Shown here: piece after piece, positions 1 through 12,521 of the stretch
How positions within the stretch are numbered: position 1 is the stretch's first letter
Layout: the number at the start of each line of letters is the position of its first letter
From: Sphagnum compactum
Lineage: Eukaryota > Bryophyta > Sphagnopsida > Sphagnales
Direction: 5' to 3'
Assembly (NCBI GenBank): GCA_965153455.1
Contig: OZ234498.1
Location: 4,526,001-4,590,000 of the forward strand
DNA length: 64,000 nucleotides
Notes under the pieces: model-generated
Told to the model about the DNA's origin: nothing
Database searches by the model: none
Seen by the model: only the letters and a program-made list of their open reading frames with translations
Made by a program: the position numbers and the translations under genes

Positions 1-1385
1 TGGAATTCCAACACCTAATTCTGATCCTTTGCAAGCTTTTTGAAAATTTCATATATGGTATATGTAGCCAAATTTGGACTAATTTTTTTTCCAGATGATC
101 ACCAGCTGAGCTACATCAAAGAATTGGAAAAAAAAACCCTCTGATTACCGCACTTCAAATTGACATTTATTTAGAGTAGTTTTCAATCAAAGATCACCCA
201 ATTTTGAGAATTATTTGTAGTTTAAAGTTTATATGTGGCTCAAGGCTATTTCAACACAAATATTTTCTAAATTATTTCTTGTTATTGGGCTGCCAATGAA
301 GATTCCCTAACCCTACATGGATGGTGGTGGTAGATGTCAAGTATCTCGAGGCATGTTTGTTTTGTTGCCAAGGTTTCCTAGTTCTCCACTTTTGACAACA
401 ATTCTACTCAATGAATCGGTTGTAGTTGGGTGTGCTATTTGCACTTAACCCGGATTGACCATGTCTTGGTCAATTGAGTCACAATGATGGCATATAACTC
501 TAGATCTAACAGTTCGATCTCCATGCAACTAGGATTTTATTTTTTTTGCGAGTGTTTTTGATCTGGATCCATATTACAATGCCCGTTTGTCATGCTCTTG
601 ATACCGTTGGAAAGCCCTTGATGAGTAGGGGGTGCATTGAGGTGATTTCACAAAGTTTAGACCATTGAATGTTGAAGAGTTTGGTCATTGAAAGTTCAAT
701 TTTTTTTTTAAAAAAACTCAGGGAAATTGGGTTGCTCTCTTAATATTGTTGGAAAGCTCTCAATGAGTAGGGTTTAACTGAGGTGATTTCTTAATTTTTA
801 GAGCAAAGGTGTGGGAGATAATGAATTTTGAGTAATTTTTTCACTATAAATTAAATAAAGTTTACCATATATTTAATGGAAATGAGATTTCAAACTTTAG
901 GTTAAAGACCATCTTCCCTTTCAAAATTCATTCAGTATTATAACATTTGCACATAATTTGTGGGAATTTTCATAGTTTTACTACAAGATATTCTAGGCAA
1001 GTCTGTTTCTAACACATAATATTCATATCTAAAATTATGTAAAATTCAGCCTACCGACCTCAGGACGAGACCCTAAAATCCTGGAAGGGTCCAAATGCAG
1101 ACCCTTCTGCTATACTTAATGCCCTATCCCTAGTGCCTTCCGTACCACTTATTTGCAACCAAATGGCTTATAAATTAAACGTTTCAACATTGCTAGGCTA
1201 GTAGCAAAAGGGCCACAAATTAGCTTTTCAAGCTTAGCCAAATAGTCAACCATTTATGTTCATGTACTTATGAACCTTATTAGATGAAAAAAAAAAGCAT
1301 TGTCATTTCAAAATCCCTTTAAATGATCGACAATCTAGGCCTCCAAAATAAGTGTTGTAGTCCTACTAGGCCCTAACCCTTTGGA
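1..1385. other. AT-rich intergenic DNA, no gene seen
   Basis: No reading frame resembling a known protein was seen on either strand. A diverged direct repeat is visible at about 602-649 and 744-790: both copies carry the words GTTGGAAAGC, ATGAGTAGGG and GAGGTGATTTC in the same order. This may be a fragment of an old transposon, but no terminal structure supports a class. Confidence 0.5.
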
Positions 1386-1700
1386 AACAAGGGGTGTGTC
1401 ACATTGTGGCCTTGCAATTTACATTAAAAAGTATCTTAAGGCAAAGGAAGAATTATGGAAATTCAAATATTTCACCATTCAAAAATATAATCTTTAAAAA
1501 AAAATCCTCTAAAAGAAACCAAAATCCTTCAAGCTATCGTAACTCTATAACTAATCTCAAGTTTCAACACAAGCCAAAATATCATCTTTCAAAAATCCTT
1601 CTATAAAAATAGACCTACTTACTACCTATGGGCCAAAATCCCTTAAGCTACTATACTCTATAATGAATTTAAACACAATATCCTTGCCTTGGTAGGCAAG
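1386..1700 (+). repeat. Left terminal inverted repeat arm
   Basis: Pairs with 3398-3707 on the opposite strand. Shared words include GGGGTGTGTCAC, TATCTTAAGGCAAA, AACCAAAATCCTTCAAG and AACACAATATCCTTGCC. The arms differ by scattered substitutions and indels, so the element is not recent. Confidence 0.78.
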
Positions 1701-3038
1701 GCCAACAAACCAATGTTGGGTGAGTTTTTAGCATAGTAACGAGGTAGAAGTAAACAACATTTTGGAGCCAAATTAAGGTCCAAAACAACTTCCTTTTCTT
1801 ATGATCGAATCTAAAGGGCATGTTGTAACAATTATTTAATTGGTGATTTATTTTTCGGGAACTAACTCTTTGTCCCAACTAAGAAACCTTGTCCACTTTG
1901 CATAAAATATGATTAAGCCCAATAAGGCATTACTTGCATTCTGAGGCTTGAGCCTCATTGAAGGTGGACAACCCATGACCCATTCAAACTAGTGTTATGA
2001 AGTAGTAGCTAAATTTGATTCTACAGTTTGGGAATGTTCCTCATTCGTGGGCTTTACCCAAAATGGGTGGCAAGTTGAACCTTAACATAAGCTTAAACAT
2101 AAATAAATCATGAGATGGTTGGAATAGGAGGGATCTTATGCAAAGCAAGGACCTTACACCTATAAATATAAGTAGGAGTAAGATACTTCCTCTTTTCTAG
2201 GAGGGATATTTGTAGATATATGGTGCCTTCCAAATACACCAGGAAAGCTTTATGTGCATCTTTTAAGGAACTTTTTTAAGGCTCTTCCTTGGTTTGAGGG
2301 CCCAACTGAAGGTGGTAGGTGGTAGCTTGACCCTAGGCCCAAAAACCCAAATTGGTTATGCATAAGGGTAAGTTATCAAATATCCAATTGAGAACTGCTA
2401 GTTCACCTACCAATTATACATTTGTTATATAGGTTTCTACACAAATTAAAATTAAAATTTTATTTTTTCTATTTTTCAAGTTTTTGTGTTAGCATTTAAA
2501 GATTGATAACCTGTCTAGGTGATAATCAGGTCACAACTCAATAACTGGTCAACATTAGTTGGTACAAATGTTGGGTGGGTACCTGGTTTGGAGGGTTAGA
2601 AAAACATGTTCCAAAGGTTAATTGGAGGTTAACTGGCAGTTAACCATTGGTTTTGGTCCAGGTTACCCAAAACTGCACCCGAACTATGCCTGATTTTGAA
2701 AACCAGAACCTAAACCAGACTGAAACTGGGCCTGATTTGAAAAACCAGAACCAAAGTCGGAATAAGAATTTTTTAATTTTTAATTTTTGAAGAATAGTAC
2801 CCAAAACCAGAACGGGATTGTTTAAATAAAAACCAAACCCAAAACCAAAAGTGCTCACTTTTTAGAACCAGAACCGGAGGTTCTTCATCAAAACTAAGAA
2901 CCGCCCAACACTGGTGAGTACTGACACAAGGTTTAGTATTGCCTTAAAGCATACCAGCCTGGGCGGGTCCTTCAGTAGCACTAGTGCATAGACGAGGCTA
3001 TGGTACCATGTACAGTTCCTATGCAGGTAGGTACCTTA

Positions 3039-3357
3039 GAGCATCTCCACCGGTGCTCAGCATGTCACTCTGGATAATAAAATTAAATGTCTAAGTTTAG
3101 CTTTATTGTTTTGGGCAACCCCACCAATAAAACTGTAACTAGAACTGCATATACGTGGGAACTACTAATGGCAAACCACCTGGACAGTCATTATGATCGA
3201 CCAAACAGAAATACTGAGCCGCAGTCAGGTCCAATTTATTACACTCCTTTTTGGAGGTGCACAACTGTGTTGCGCCTTTTACCAGCTACAAGCTGCACGA
3301 ATTCAGACATTTAATTCTATTATCCAGAGTGACATCCGAGCACCGGTGGAGATGCTC
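3039..3357. mobile_element. Tourist-like MITE (PIF/Harbinger type)
   Basis: The 319-base element begins GAGCATCTCCACCGGTGCTC and ends with its exact complement. The inverted match runs inward about 55 bases, through TCACTCTGGATAATA and AATTAAATGTCT, with few mismatches. It is flanked by TTA at 3036-3038 and TTA at 3358-3360, the 3-base TWA duplication expected of PIF/Harbinger elements. It has no transposase and is inserted inside the larger inverted-repeat element, so it is the younger insertion. Confidence 0.85.
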
Positions 3358-3397
3358 TTATGGGAGGTGACGTAACCTCAATCATCGGTCTATTGGC

Positions 3398-3707
3398 ATT
3401 GCCTTGGTAGGCAAGGATATTGTGTTTAGGTTCATTATAGAGTGTAGTAGCTTGAGGGATTTTGGTTCCCAAGGTAATAGGTCTATTTTTATATGAGGAT
3501 TTTTAAAAGATGATATTTTGGCTTGTGTTGAAACTTGAGATTAGTTATAGAGTTACAATATCTTGAAGGATTTTGGTTTCTTTTAGAGGATTTTTTGAAG
3601 ATTATATTTTTGCCATGGTGAAATATTTGAGTTTTCATAATTCTTCTTTTGCCTTAAGATACCTTTAAATGTAAATGGCAAGGCCACAGTGTGACACACC
3701 CCTTGTT
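3398..3707 (-). repeat. Right terminal inverted repeat arm
   Basis: Reverse-complement partner of 1386-1700. It ends in GTGACACACCCCTTGTT at 3707. Confidence 0.78.
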
Positions 3708-4259
3708 ATTATTACTTCATGATAAACATGGAGATTCCATTCCATTGAACGAACACAAAAAGGAAAAACAACAAACAACACAGGAGAGTGCTGGTCACTG
3801 GTGTGAAGTTATTAAAAAACAAACTAATCTTGTCATCAGCACATGGGTTCTTCTTCTTTTTCTCTTGGAGAAGTGTTTTACAAAGTACCAACTTGCCAAT
3901 TAAACACTATGTAAAGCCCCCCACAAACAAACACACACACACACACAAAAGTTGCCAATTGGTGTACCAAAAGACCCACAAAGCTCAAACTTATTTTACT
4001 TAAATTGCCAAACTTGGAACATCATGCACTTCATGAGCTTAATATAAATCTGTTGAGTGTCTGATTAATCTGCAGACTCTCTCTCACACAAATTTGTACT
4101 ATAATAAAATTTGATTTTTGTGCTAAAATAAGATCCCCTCTTTCTTTCTTTCTTTCTTTCACATTTCTAGTTGTTGTTGAATTGGTCGTTGAAGTAAAAA
4201 AAAAAGGATAAATTTTCAAGTGTTGTTTATTTCATTCTGATCTATTTCTGGGCAAAATA

Positions 4260-4295
<36 letters not shown>

Positions 4296-4311
4296 GTGTC
4301 TGCACTGTGTT
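3708..4311. other. Intergenic DNA with simple repeats
   Basis: No gene is recognised. There is a short CA run near 3931-3950, a TTTC run near 4138-4160 and a long CT run at about 4258-4295. The CT run leads into the duplicated leader-like region that follows, and such CT tracts are common in plant 5' leaders. Confidence 0.45.
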
Positions 4312-5275
4312 GTGTGGATATCCAGATATTTCCTTCTGCAGTCGAATACAAAAAAATTCTGGAGATTTGAAGATTTGCAAGGTCAGAAAATAGTGTCGGA
4401 GACAAAGAAAGATAGGAAGGAAGGAAGAAAGAGTCAAGGCTCTGCAGGGACAGACGTTACAGTGCGAGAGAGAGAGAAAGAAAGAAGCGAGAACTTTGCT
4501 TTTCCTGCTTTTTCACTCTTCTTCTTCTTGCCATTTCTCTGCCGCTGCTGCTGAAGGTCTTTTATGTTTTGCTGCAGAAAGAAGATGTAATAATAAGCAG
4601 AAGCAAGCTGTTTGCTATTATATCTCTTGAGAGTTTTCCTTTTGTCTTGAGACCTGTGAAGGTGTCTTTGGATATTTATTGTTCTTCCGTGCAGATAGAT
4701 CGATGCTTGTATTCTTTAGTCTCTCCTCTCTGTTGTTGCTGCTCTTGATCATCAATGCGGTAATTCTTCCCGAGCTGATGCAACAGAGTGTCTGATCTCC
4801 TACAGTTGAGATTCTTCCACTTTTCTTTTGTGTGTGTGTGTGTGTGGAGATCCAGACGTTTCCTTTTACAGTCGGATACAATTGTTGGAGATTTGCAGAG
4901 TAAGGTCAGAAAAGAGTGTTAGTGACAGAAAGAAAGAGTCACGGCTTGCAGACAGAGAGACTTGCAGTGCGCCAGAGAGAGAGAGAGAGAGAGGAATTTT
5001 TTTGGCTTTTCTGCTGCACGCTTCTTCTTGCCATTTCTCATGAGCTGCTCATAGGTCTTTATGTTTTGCTGCAGAAGATGTAATAATAAGCAGACGCTGC
5101 AAGCTGGTTTGATCATAATATCTTGAAAGTTTTTTTGTTTGTCTTCGGATATTATTGCTGTCTGGAAAAAAATTTCTCCCGTGCAGATAGATACATCGAT
5201 GCTTGTATTCTTTATTCTGTCTCTGTTGGTGCTCTTGATCATCAATGTGGTGATTCTTCCGGGGCTGATGCAACA
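4312..5275 (+). repeat. Two-copy tandem duplication, leader-like
   Basis: Copy A (about 4312-4795) and copy B (about 4845-5275) share the same order of words: a GATATCCAGA/GAGATCCAGA start, a GGTCAGAAAA block, an AAAGAGTCA block, a GA run, TTTATGTTTTGCTGCAGAA, GATGTAATAATAAGCAGA, GTGCAGATAGAT, then the start of a small ORF. The offset is roughly 490-530 bases because of indels. The CT/GA tracts and possible splice acceptor CTGCAG suggest a transcribed 5' leader or non-coding RNA on the + strand; no downstream protein was recognised. Confidence 0.7.
4703..4795 (+). CDS. Small hydrophobic ORF, copy A (30 aa, hypothetical)
   Basis: This ATG frame starts MLVFFSLSS, then has a leucine-rich hydrophobic stretch and ends ILPELMQQSV. 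It aligns with the first 27 residues of the frame at 5199, differing by two extra codons and several substitutions, with the frame kept. It could be a uORF in a leader, a signal-peptide-like micropeptide, or chance. No family is recognised. Confidence 0.2.
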   Translation: MLVFFSLSSLLLLLLIINAVILPELMQQSV

Positions 5276-5411
5276 GAGTTCGGAGGTGATGGAGGAGGTT
5301 GCCGGCATGTGGCACTTGCCATCCATGTTCGGAGCCTTGAGTGCACTGTTTCTTCTTCTTCTTGTTTGTATCCCTGCAGGTCCTTTAACAGCTCTGAAGA
5401 ACAGTTACTGA
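5199..5411 (+). CDS. Small hydrophobic ORF, copy B (70 aa, hypothetical)
   Basis: The ATG frame starts MLVFFILSLLVLLIIN, which looks like a signal anchor or membrane segment. A polar stretch follows, then a second hydrophobic run (about residues 46-60) and the end LTALKNSY. It matches copy A at 4703-4795 over its first 27 residues. Two in-frame codon deletions separate the copies, so length change kept the frame. There is no known family; it may be a uORF or micropeptide. Confidence 0.25.
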   Translation: MLVFFILSLLVLLIINVVILPGLMQQSSEVMEEVAGMWHLPSMFGALSALFLLLLVCIPAGPLTALKNSY

Positions 5412-5879
5412 TAGCTGGAAAACTGTTGCAATTGGCCGCCGCTAATGAGAGAGAGACAGAGACAGAGAGCGTGCTCCTTTTCCTCTTCAATTCTCTCGAC
5501 TTCTTTTGCGGTTGGAAGCTGTTTTGAAAATCTTACCGGAGCTCTTCCGGAGATGCTGCAAGTGCCGTCTTCCGGAGATTCATCCGGAGTTTTTTCTCTC
5601 TTTGGCGGTCCACATTATGAGAACCGCGGAACCAACCGCTGTCGGAGTCGGGAGGCGAGGTCGGATCTTCTTCCGTTTTCTCTCGAATTGGCAGATTGAG
5701 CATCATACGCGTTCAATCGATAAGGTAGGTTGCGAAAACCATCTCGGAGCTTCCACAGAATGAGAAACATAGGGACTAATAGAATCCTTGAACGAACGGC
5801 TTCGTGAGATTTAACAAAGACAAATGCAAATCGACTAGCCTTGTTGTTGTGATCTGCTCTCTCAATTTCTTCAAGCAAA

Positions 5880-6101
5880 ATGGACAACCAGAGTCTAAGA
5901 GCACCATGGAGAATCTTGGAGAACCTGGTCAGAAGAAACTATACAAACCAGAATAAACTGATGGTGCTTGATGATGATCCACACATTCCTGAGATCAAGT
6001 GTTTGCAGCAAGTGCTCTGGAAGACCTTGAAGATCTCTCTAGGTCTTCTTGCAGCTTCGTGCTTGGGGGTTTGGAAATCTCAGAGGAACTTTTGGCCCTG
6101 A
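5880..6101 (+). CDS. Hypothetical 73-aa ORF
   Basis: The ATG stands in a fair plant context (AAAATGG) after the duplicated leader. The predicted protein starts MDNQSLRAPWRILENLVRR and ends GVWKSQRNFWP, with no recognisable domain. It could be the first coding exon of an unrecognised gene or a leader ORF. Codon use and homology cannot be tested here, so support is weak. Confidence 0.15.
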   Translation: MDNQSLRAPWRILENLVRRNYTNQNKLMVLDDDPHIPEIKCLQQVLWKTLKISLGLLAASCLGVWKSQRNFWP

Positions 6102-8520
6102 AGGAAATCATAGTTTAGTAACACAAAGAGTTGAAGAAGATCAGTTGTGAATAGAGAAAGAGAAGACAGAAGATGACTTGAGAGTTCAATAATGTCTTCT
6201 GTGTGTCTGATGCATGCAGTAGTTGTGACTGGAGGTATTCCTGGTTTGCAACAATCCATGCTACAATGAACTGCATAAGTGTGTTGGAATGCCATGGATT
6301 CACATGACAGGAGAAGTAGGGTAACAGCCGAAAATGAGAGGGATGTTGTTTTCTTCAAAGGAAATGAGAAATCTGAATTGCAGAGTGGAGAAGGATTAAA
6401 AGAGGAGCATAACCAATTGTTCAAATTAGTTTTCTGTGCCTCAAAACAGAGGTCTTGCCAGCAGAGTGAATAAATCTAAGAGTCCAGTTCTTCTGGATTC
6501 TACAGTCCAAAACAGAGTCCCCACTGAGGCAGAGTGTGACTGACTACAATCCTGATGGAATTGACTTGCAGATGGGCAGTGATATTTCATGAGACTGGTG
6601 GTGGTGGATCATGACAGGTGCTTCTGATCCAAGCTGGCTTCTTTTAGATATAGATGTAAAGTGGTTTCACTTCATAGTTCCTTTCCTCCAATTCCTTGTT
6701 GGAAAAGAAGGGGAATGATTTCTTGACTCAAGTCGACTTGCAGCTAGCTGTTTGGCACATTTGTAACATTATATTTGTTAATGTAGCCACAGGGCTGTTA
6801 GCAAGCTAATGAGTTTTCACAACCAAAGCCAGAAAAGCTAGCAAAGATCTTTGTCAGATAGGTCATCTTTCCAAACACTGGGTACTTCCTACAGAAATCA
6901 ACTAAAGGAAGTTGCATTAGTAGTCACATCCAAACTGCTTGAGGTCTGTGCTTCAATGAGAGAGAGAGAGTATAAACCCATGTTGATACAGTTGATGGTT
7001 TCACTGGCATCTCAGAGCCAATAGATTGAGACCGCAGTGTAAATTTTCTTGATCCATTCTAGATCTGTGAATTGGTTTGCTCAGTATTGTGTGAATTTTG
7101 GTTTCCTGGTATTGTTTCTGTGCTTACTACACTGGGTGACAATGATCATTTAACTTGTGGCTTGTCCAATAACAAATTGCAGAAGACGTGCTGCTAGTAA
7201 GACAATCTCCATCAATGAATGAGAAGAAGCAAGAATTAAGGATGTCATCGACATTGAAGTCGATGGATTTGCTACTGGGCATATTTCAAAGTAAGACATA
7301 TTCAAAGAAGTTGGAAATGTAGGTTAAACTTGATGCGCAGCAGCTGGCATCATGGAGTCTCACACACCATTGGACCTGGTCTCAAGGAAGAGTTGAAAGG
7401 TTTGCACCTGTACTCTTGGAACTATCAATTCTACTTTAGATTCCTTTTAAAAATGTGAATTCCTGCGCTTGCACTTAATCACTTCCACTAATACAATTCA
7501 GTGTGGTCCCACAACAATTTTCTATATTCAACAAAGCTAAAGAGTCATTGAATGAGCATGGAGTTTATAGGGTGAGCACGAGGCTTGGTCCACTGAAAAG
7601 AAACAACCAGGATACAGAATCAATCACAAGAAAGAGTATTTTTGGTGCAAAGATTCCTACCTTGCATAAACAATCTTCAAGCAACAACAGAAAAGAAAAC
7701 ATGAAAATCATAACATTATTTTTCTTCTTCCCATAGCATCTGCTTTAGCAAATTGTATCTCTACCAACACTCCCATCTCAACATGAAGTAAAAGAAGATG
7801 CTTGGCTACACACAAGACGACCACATCCCTGCAAAGTTACCCAAAAGAACACAGAGCCATTATGTGACAAGCTGGTTGTTTAGGAGACTTCATCATTGGC
7901 AATGGCATGTAGTGAAGAGCTCAGATATGTGATCTCTTCAGTTATATCTAAACCTGGATTGGCAAATTTCTTACGAGCAGAAGGACTAATGTGGTTGTGA
8001 TATCTGCAACTGTCATTTCATCTCTAAATTCCATGATCGACTATACTGGAAAACTTAATTCTTTGTTATGTTGCAGAAACTGGATGTTTCTTCAAAAGCT
8101 AAAATGTCAAGATTCTCATTGTTAAACCCATTGCTAAAACCTAAATAGCATACAACCTGATGATGATCAGTCAACTGGGAGTGATGTCCCCATGTTAATA
8201 TGAAACTCCAGTGACTCCAACTCCTCATCTAAGTTCTGAGGACTGTCTGCTTTCAAACTCATGTAGCTTATTAGCTGCAGTTGAATCAACGTATTTGAAA
8301 GGAACGTGAATGGTCTAGAATGAGAATGTTTAAGCTCCATGATCAACAAAAAGAAAGTTCATGTCATTACTGTTTTGTATTACATTTTTTAGATGGTTGG
8401 AAGGAGAGTTGGAATCGGTGTTTCTGTTTTTGGCAAAGTTTTGCATCCTTGAGACCCAAAAAAAGCCATTGTGACAAGTAGAAAGGATTTTTCTTTGGGG
8501 AAAAAAATGGCCCAAAGTCA
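6102..8520. other. Non-coding, possibly transcribed
   Basis: Base composition is less AT-rich than the following region and there are scattered GT and AG splice-like sites, so an unrecognised + strand transcript may continue here from 4.3 kb. No frame shows a known protein. A frame at 7503-7736 is without recognisable features. Confidence 0.35.
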
Positions 8521-11500
8521 CCACATTATGAGGGATGGAATTTTTTTTTTGAAATCACCATACTTGAACAATAGGTTGTAGCATGATCCTAAACTTTGCT
8601 TTCCCATCTGACATACATGTAGCCAAATTCAGCTAAGTCCTCTCGTGAATGGGTTGCCAACCCACTACCTCATTAATTTGAGGGAAAAAAAACACTGGTT
8701 GGAATCCTGATATATTCAGTACATCGAACCAGTTCATTTCAATTAGTGTTTTAAGACTCGATTCCCCACTGAAGTATTTGTTATTTTGTGCTAATTTTTT
8801 TGGGGTCTCATATCAGACTTTGTCCATGTTGCAGCCTTACAAGAATTTAATCTTTCTCTAAACTTGAGGAGATGGGTACATGGTCAAGAACTTTAAAGCT
8901 GCAGCAAAAGGAATAATTGCCAGAGCTGGTGCAGCACTGTGACAATCAATTTTCCCTCACATTGGTTGTGAGATCTTCTCCTTAGTAACGAGCATGTGCA
9001 TGAGATCTGAGTTTCATAAAAAGTTTGTAGGGGACAACTTCCTAAATTAGACAGTCTTGTGCTAGAGCAAGCAATTCCTTAGCTCTCCTCATAAGATTTG
9101 AGTAAATCCATTTGGTAATCTTTCATATGTCTAAGTTTGTCTAATTATAGGCCTTCCTAATCTAGTTTTGCTTTTGTTGCATCTATAGAGACTCAGTTGG
9201 AAGATTACAAAGGAACGATGTGGAATTGACCATGTGCTCAAGACTCAACATCTGAATCACCAAGCCAAAAAAAAAGGGAAAAACCCTAAAATAATACTTC
9301 AACATTGAAACAATGGCAGACATAAGAGAAGAAATCAAAAACACATTTGATGTTAAACAAACTACTTGGGAGTGCAAAACAAAATGAGTCCTAATCAAAG
9401 TTGTAATTTCAACATTGACATTAGCATGCAAGAAACTAGTCATATAGGACGTAATGTTAATTATGAAGTTTGGCCATTCAAAATGATGAACATGTTCCAT
9501 AAAGAAAGTCTTTAGCAATATGTAATTACAAGTATTAGCAACCTCACAATAACAAAAGAAGAAGTTATCATACCAAAAACTTTGAATACAATCATTTGGT
9601 ATTCAAAGATGTTGTAATACCTTTCATTAGCAACTTTATTGACAAAAGGAGAAATGAATCTATTAAGTTGATGTTATCTCCATGAAGACAACAACATATA
9701 CCAAAATCTCAAAGAGGTTTAAAAGATTTTAGATCAACTACATGTGATAGATTCCAGTATTTTTCAAGAATTAACCAGTTTGTTGGTACTAAATTCTTCC
9801 CCCTCCAAAAAAAAAATCATGTTAAAAACTTCCACAAATAGAGAATTAGTCATGCCTACATTTGAGGAAAATTTAGGTTCATTAATGAGAGCTCTAGATC
9901 AAGCTTGGTGGTGAGTTTCCTTAAGAGATAGTTCATGTCAATAGAAAGGGTTTTACCGATCCTCATATCATCAACTTCAAAGGTCCAATTGAGATTTTCA
10001 AACCAAACTCTCGAAGATGGTAAGAACTTCTTTCAAAGGCTAAAAACAATCCAAAGATTGGGGAGGAAATTGCAATTTTGCAAGAAATCGGAAGACAAGT
10101 TAAAGGAATAAATTATGAACCCAAAACAAAACTCAACAAACAAAAAAGAAATTGTCATTACTATGACATGACAGGCTCTAGGAGTGAGAGTAAGAAGCAT
10201 ATAAAATCATGGGAAGCTTTGAAACTTAAGTAATAAATTCACAATTTGTTAAGCAAATATCAAGTCCATTCCACAAAATCTCCACCAACTTTGAAGATGA
10301 AATGAAAATAAAAGAAAGTTTTAAAGATTTAAAAGCACAAAAAAAGATTTAAAAACATGTTTGGTAGAATTTGGAAGTGATCAACCAATTTGGTTCTTTC
10401 ATTCAAGTGTCACCAACCATGTAACTATTGAGATGGATCTTCAAGTTCATGTATTACACAAACCGAAAGGAACTCTTTGATCACTACTACAAGAGAAAAA
10501 AATCCATTAGATTATATACATAAAAAAATATTTTAACAAAATTCACAAAGAGAGATATAATCAAAAGAAATAAGGAGGAAGTTCCCCACATGAATAACAA
10601 GAAACTTAAAAAACAAGTCAGATTTTTGTTCATAAATTACATTATAACCCTCCCTCTTGAGATCAAATCTATAAGAGAAGCCCAATATTTCATAACATTC
10701 ACTAATGATTTCACTAAAAAAATCGCCAAGTCTACTTCTTACTAAGAAACAATATGCCAAAACCTCATATCCATGACTAAAACAATTTTCAATCATGTCC
10801 CAAAACTAATTTATATAGTTATGTGTTTCATTTAGTTATGCATAATTATTTGTCACTAAAAACTTATAAGAAATAAAATAAAAATTTCAAACTTGGAATA
10901 GTGTTTTTGAGATTTTCATCAAAAGTTTATTCTTGTCCAAGTTTTATAAATTCACAATAACCTTGATATTTGTTGATTCAAAGATTGCTCAACATGGATT
11001 GTTGAATGGTTGTTTATGATATAATAATGTTTCAAATATGAATGAAAGATAAGAATACAATTGGTATAATATATAAACTTGAACCAAATGTGAATAAATT
11101 TGAACTTGAAGGTCAACGTGAACACAAGGGTTCATAATGATCATTATGAACTACAAAATATTTTTTTGCATTGTGCCTTACTAGTGTTACTTCATAAGAT
11201 TGTATAAATTATTATTTTTTTAATTATTATTTCTAATTTGACATATGCAAGGAATTATTGCAAAATGTAAACAATTTTTTTTTGTCAATGGTGATGAATT
11301 GTGTTTTTAGAATGCATTTTTGAAATTGATTAAAATATATTATCATGTGTTAAAACTTTGCTTATAAGTTTTTTTATCCATCAAATTATGTCAATTTAGT
11401 TCAATGTCTTTTTATTCTTTTCTCCAAAACTTGAAATCACCAAAGATCAAAAATTTATACCTAAATGTTTTTGTCAAAAGCATTATAGTAAAAATTTGGA

Positions 11501-12521
11501 CTTAAACATTTAAATGTGTTTTCTAAAGGACCACATGTAATTTTTCTTTAAGCATGCGCCTTTGTAGAGAAAAATGATTATCATGTGATCAATAAATGCA
11601 TGTTCATATTTGAAATTGACATGGTTATCAAACACATTGGCATCATTTCATCGATGTGACATGATGTGACATGATGGTCAATGATTTTTAGTAGGAGGTT
11701 AAGTTTTTACTATTATGACTTATCAATTAGTTTTTGATATATTTCCCACACATTATTGCTTCTTTTGTCCTTTGTGGATGTGAAGGAGATTTGTCAAATT
11801 TTGAGATTCTTTCATGTACCAATTGGTTTCATGTATTTTAATTTTGAAATAGTCATTAGACATGTGATAAACATCCAAAATGATGTCCTATATATTGAAA
11901 TGACATTTTAATCTTGGGCTGTATTGTGAAAAATAAAAGAAATGGACAAATTGCATATAAATGTGAAAAAATAATTTAAACCCAAATTCCTTTTTAAAGC
12001 TTTAAAATGTGAGTGTTAGGTTATTGCAAATGGAATTGATTATATTTTTTAAAAATTTACATTTCACTCAATAAAAAAACAAGCGAATAACAAATAATTA
12101 CAAAAAGAATACATAGAAAAAATTGAATTTGCAATATGTAAATTATCTATAATAAATATACTTAATTCAAAATTTTGATCCCATGTAAACTCAAATTTGC
12201 TCCTGTACTTCAATCCCATGTAGAATTTTACTTGGATTTTACAAGTTGTTGGATGAAAAGAAAATCGACAATTGTTTTAACATCCTTAGTTTTAATGACT
12301 TCACAAACAAAACATCCTCACCATTAGACAAACACAAAAATACCAATTTAAATATTACTTATGTCAACCCAATTCCATGTCCTACTTGGGACCCAGATTT
12401 TGCATGACCTGGCATATCCAGGCCTAGGTGGAGTGCTGACTCATAATTGGCTCAAAGTCGGTCCACAACTCAAATTTTGTCACATCCAAGTTTCTCACAA
12501 AAAAAATACAGATCAAATTTT
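8521..12521. other. AT-rich intergenic DNA, no gene seen
   Basis: Long AT-rich DNA with fragmentary minus-strand frames (9183-9518, 10533-10796) that match no family I recognise. The word CACTACTACAAGAG at 10482-10495 resembles a CACTA-transposon end, but no partner end was found. Confidence 0.5.

Larger units (their letters stand above)
1386..3707. mobile_element. Non-autonomous element with long terminal inverted repeats
   Basis: The ends are AACAAGGGGTGTGTCAC at 1386 and its complement ending at 3707. The match continues inward, with substitutions and small gaps, for about 310 bases: left arm 1386-1700, right arm about 3398-3707. Both arms finish in a palindrome-like core, CCTTGCC...GGCAAGG. 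No transposase-like frame lies between them, so the element would need a helper. No convincing target-site duplication could be set, so the superfamily is open; a Mutator-like or foldback element is possible. The interior contains a purine-rich stretch of AACCAGAACC-like words (about 2640-2900) and the MITE at 3039-3357. A 36-base fragment of the arm recurs at 48305-48340. Confidence 0.75.

Noticed and set aside
4919-5326. 135-codon minus-strand frame in the duplicated leader
   Set aside because: It mirrors the + strand duplication, has no recognisable domain, and the CT/GA composition naturally keeps the opposite strand open.
10482-10495. CACTACTACAAGAG as a CACTA transposon end
   Set aside because: No matching opposite end was found in the surrounding AT-rich DNA.
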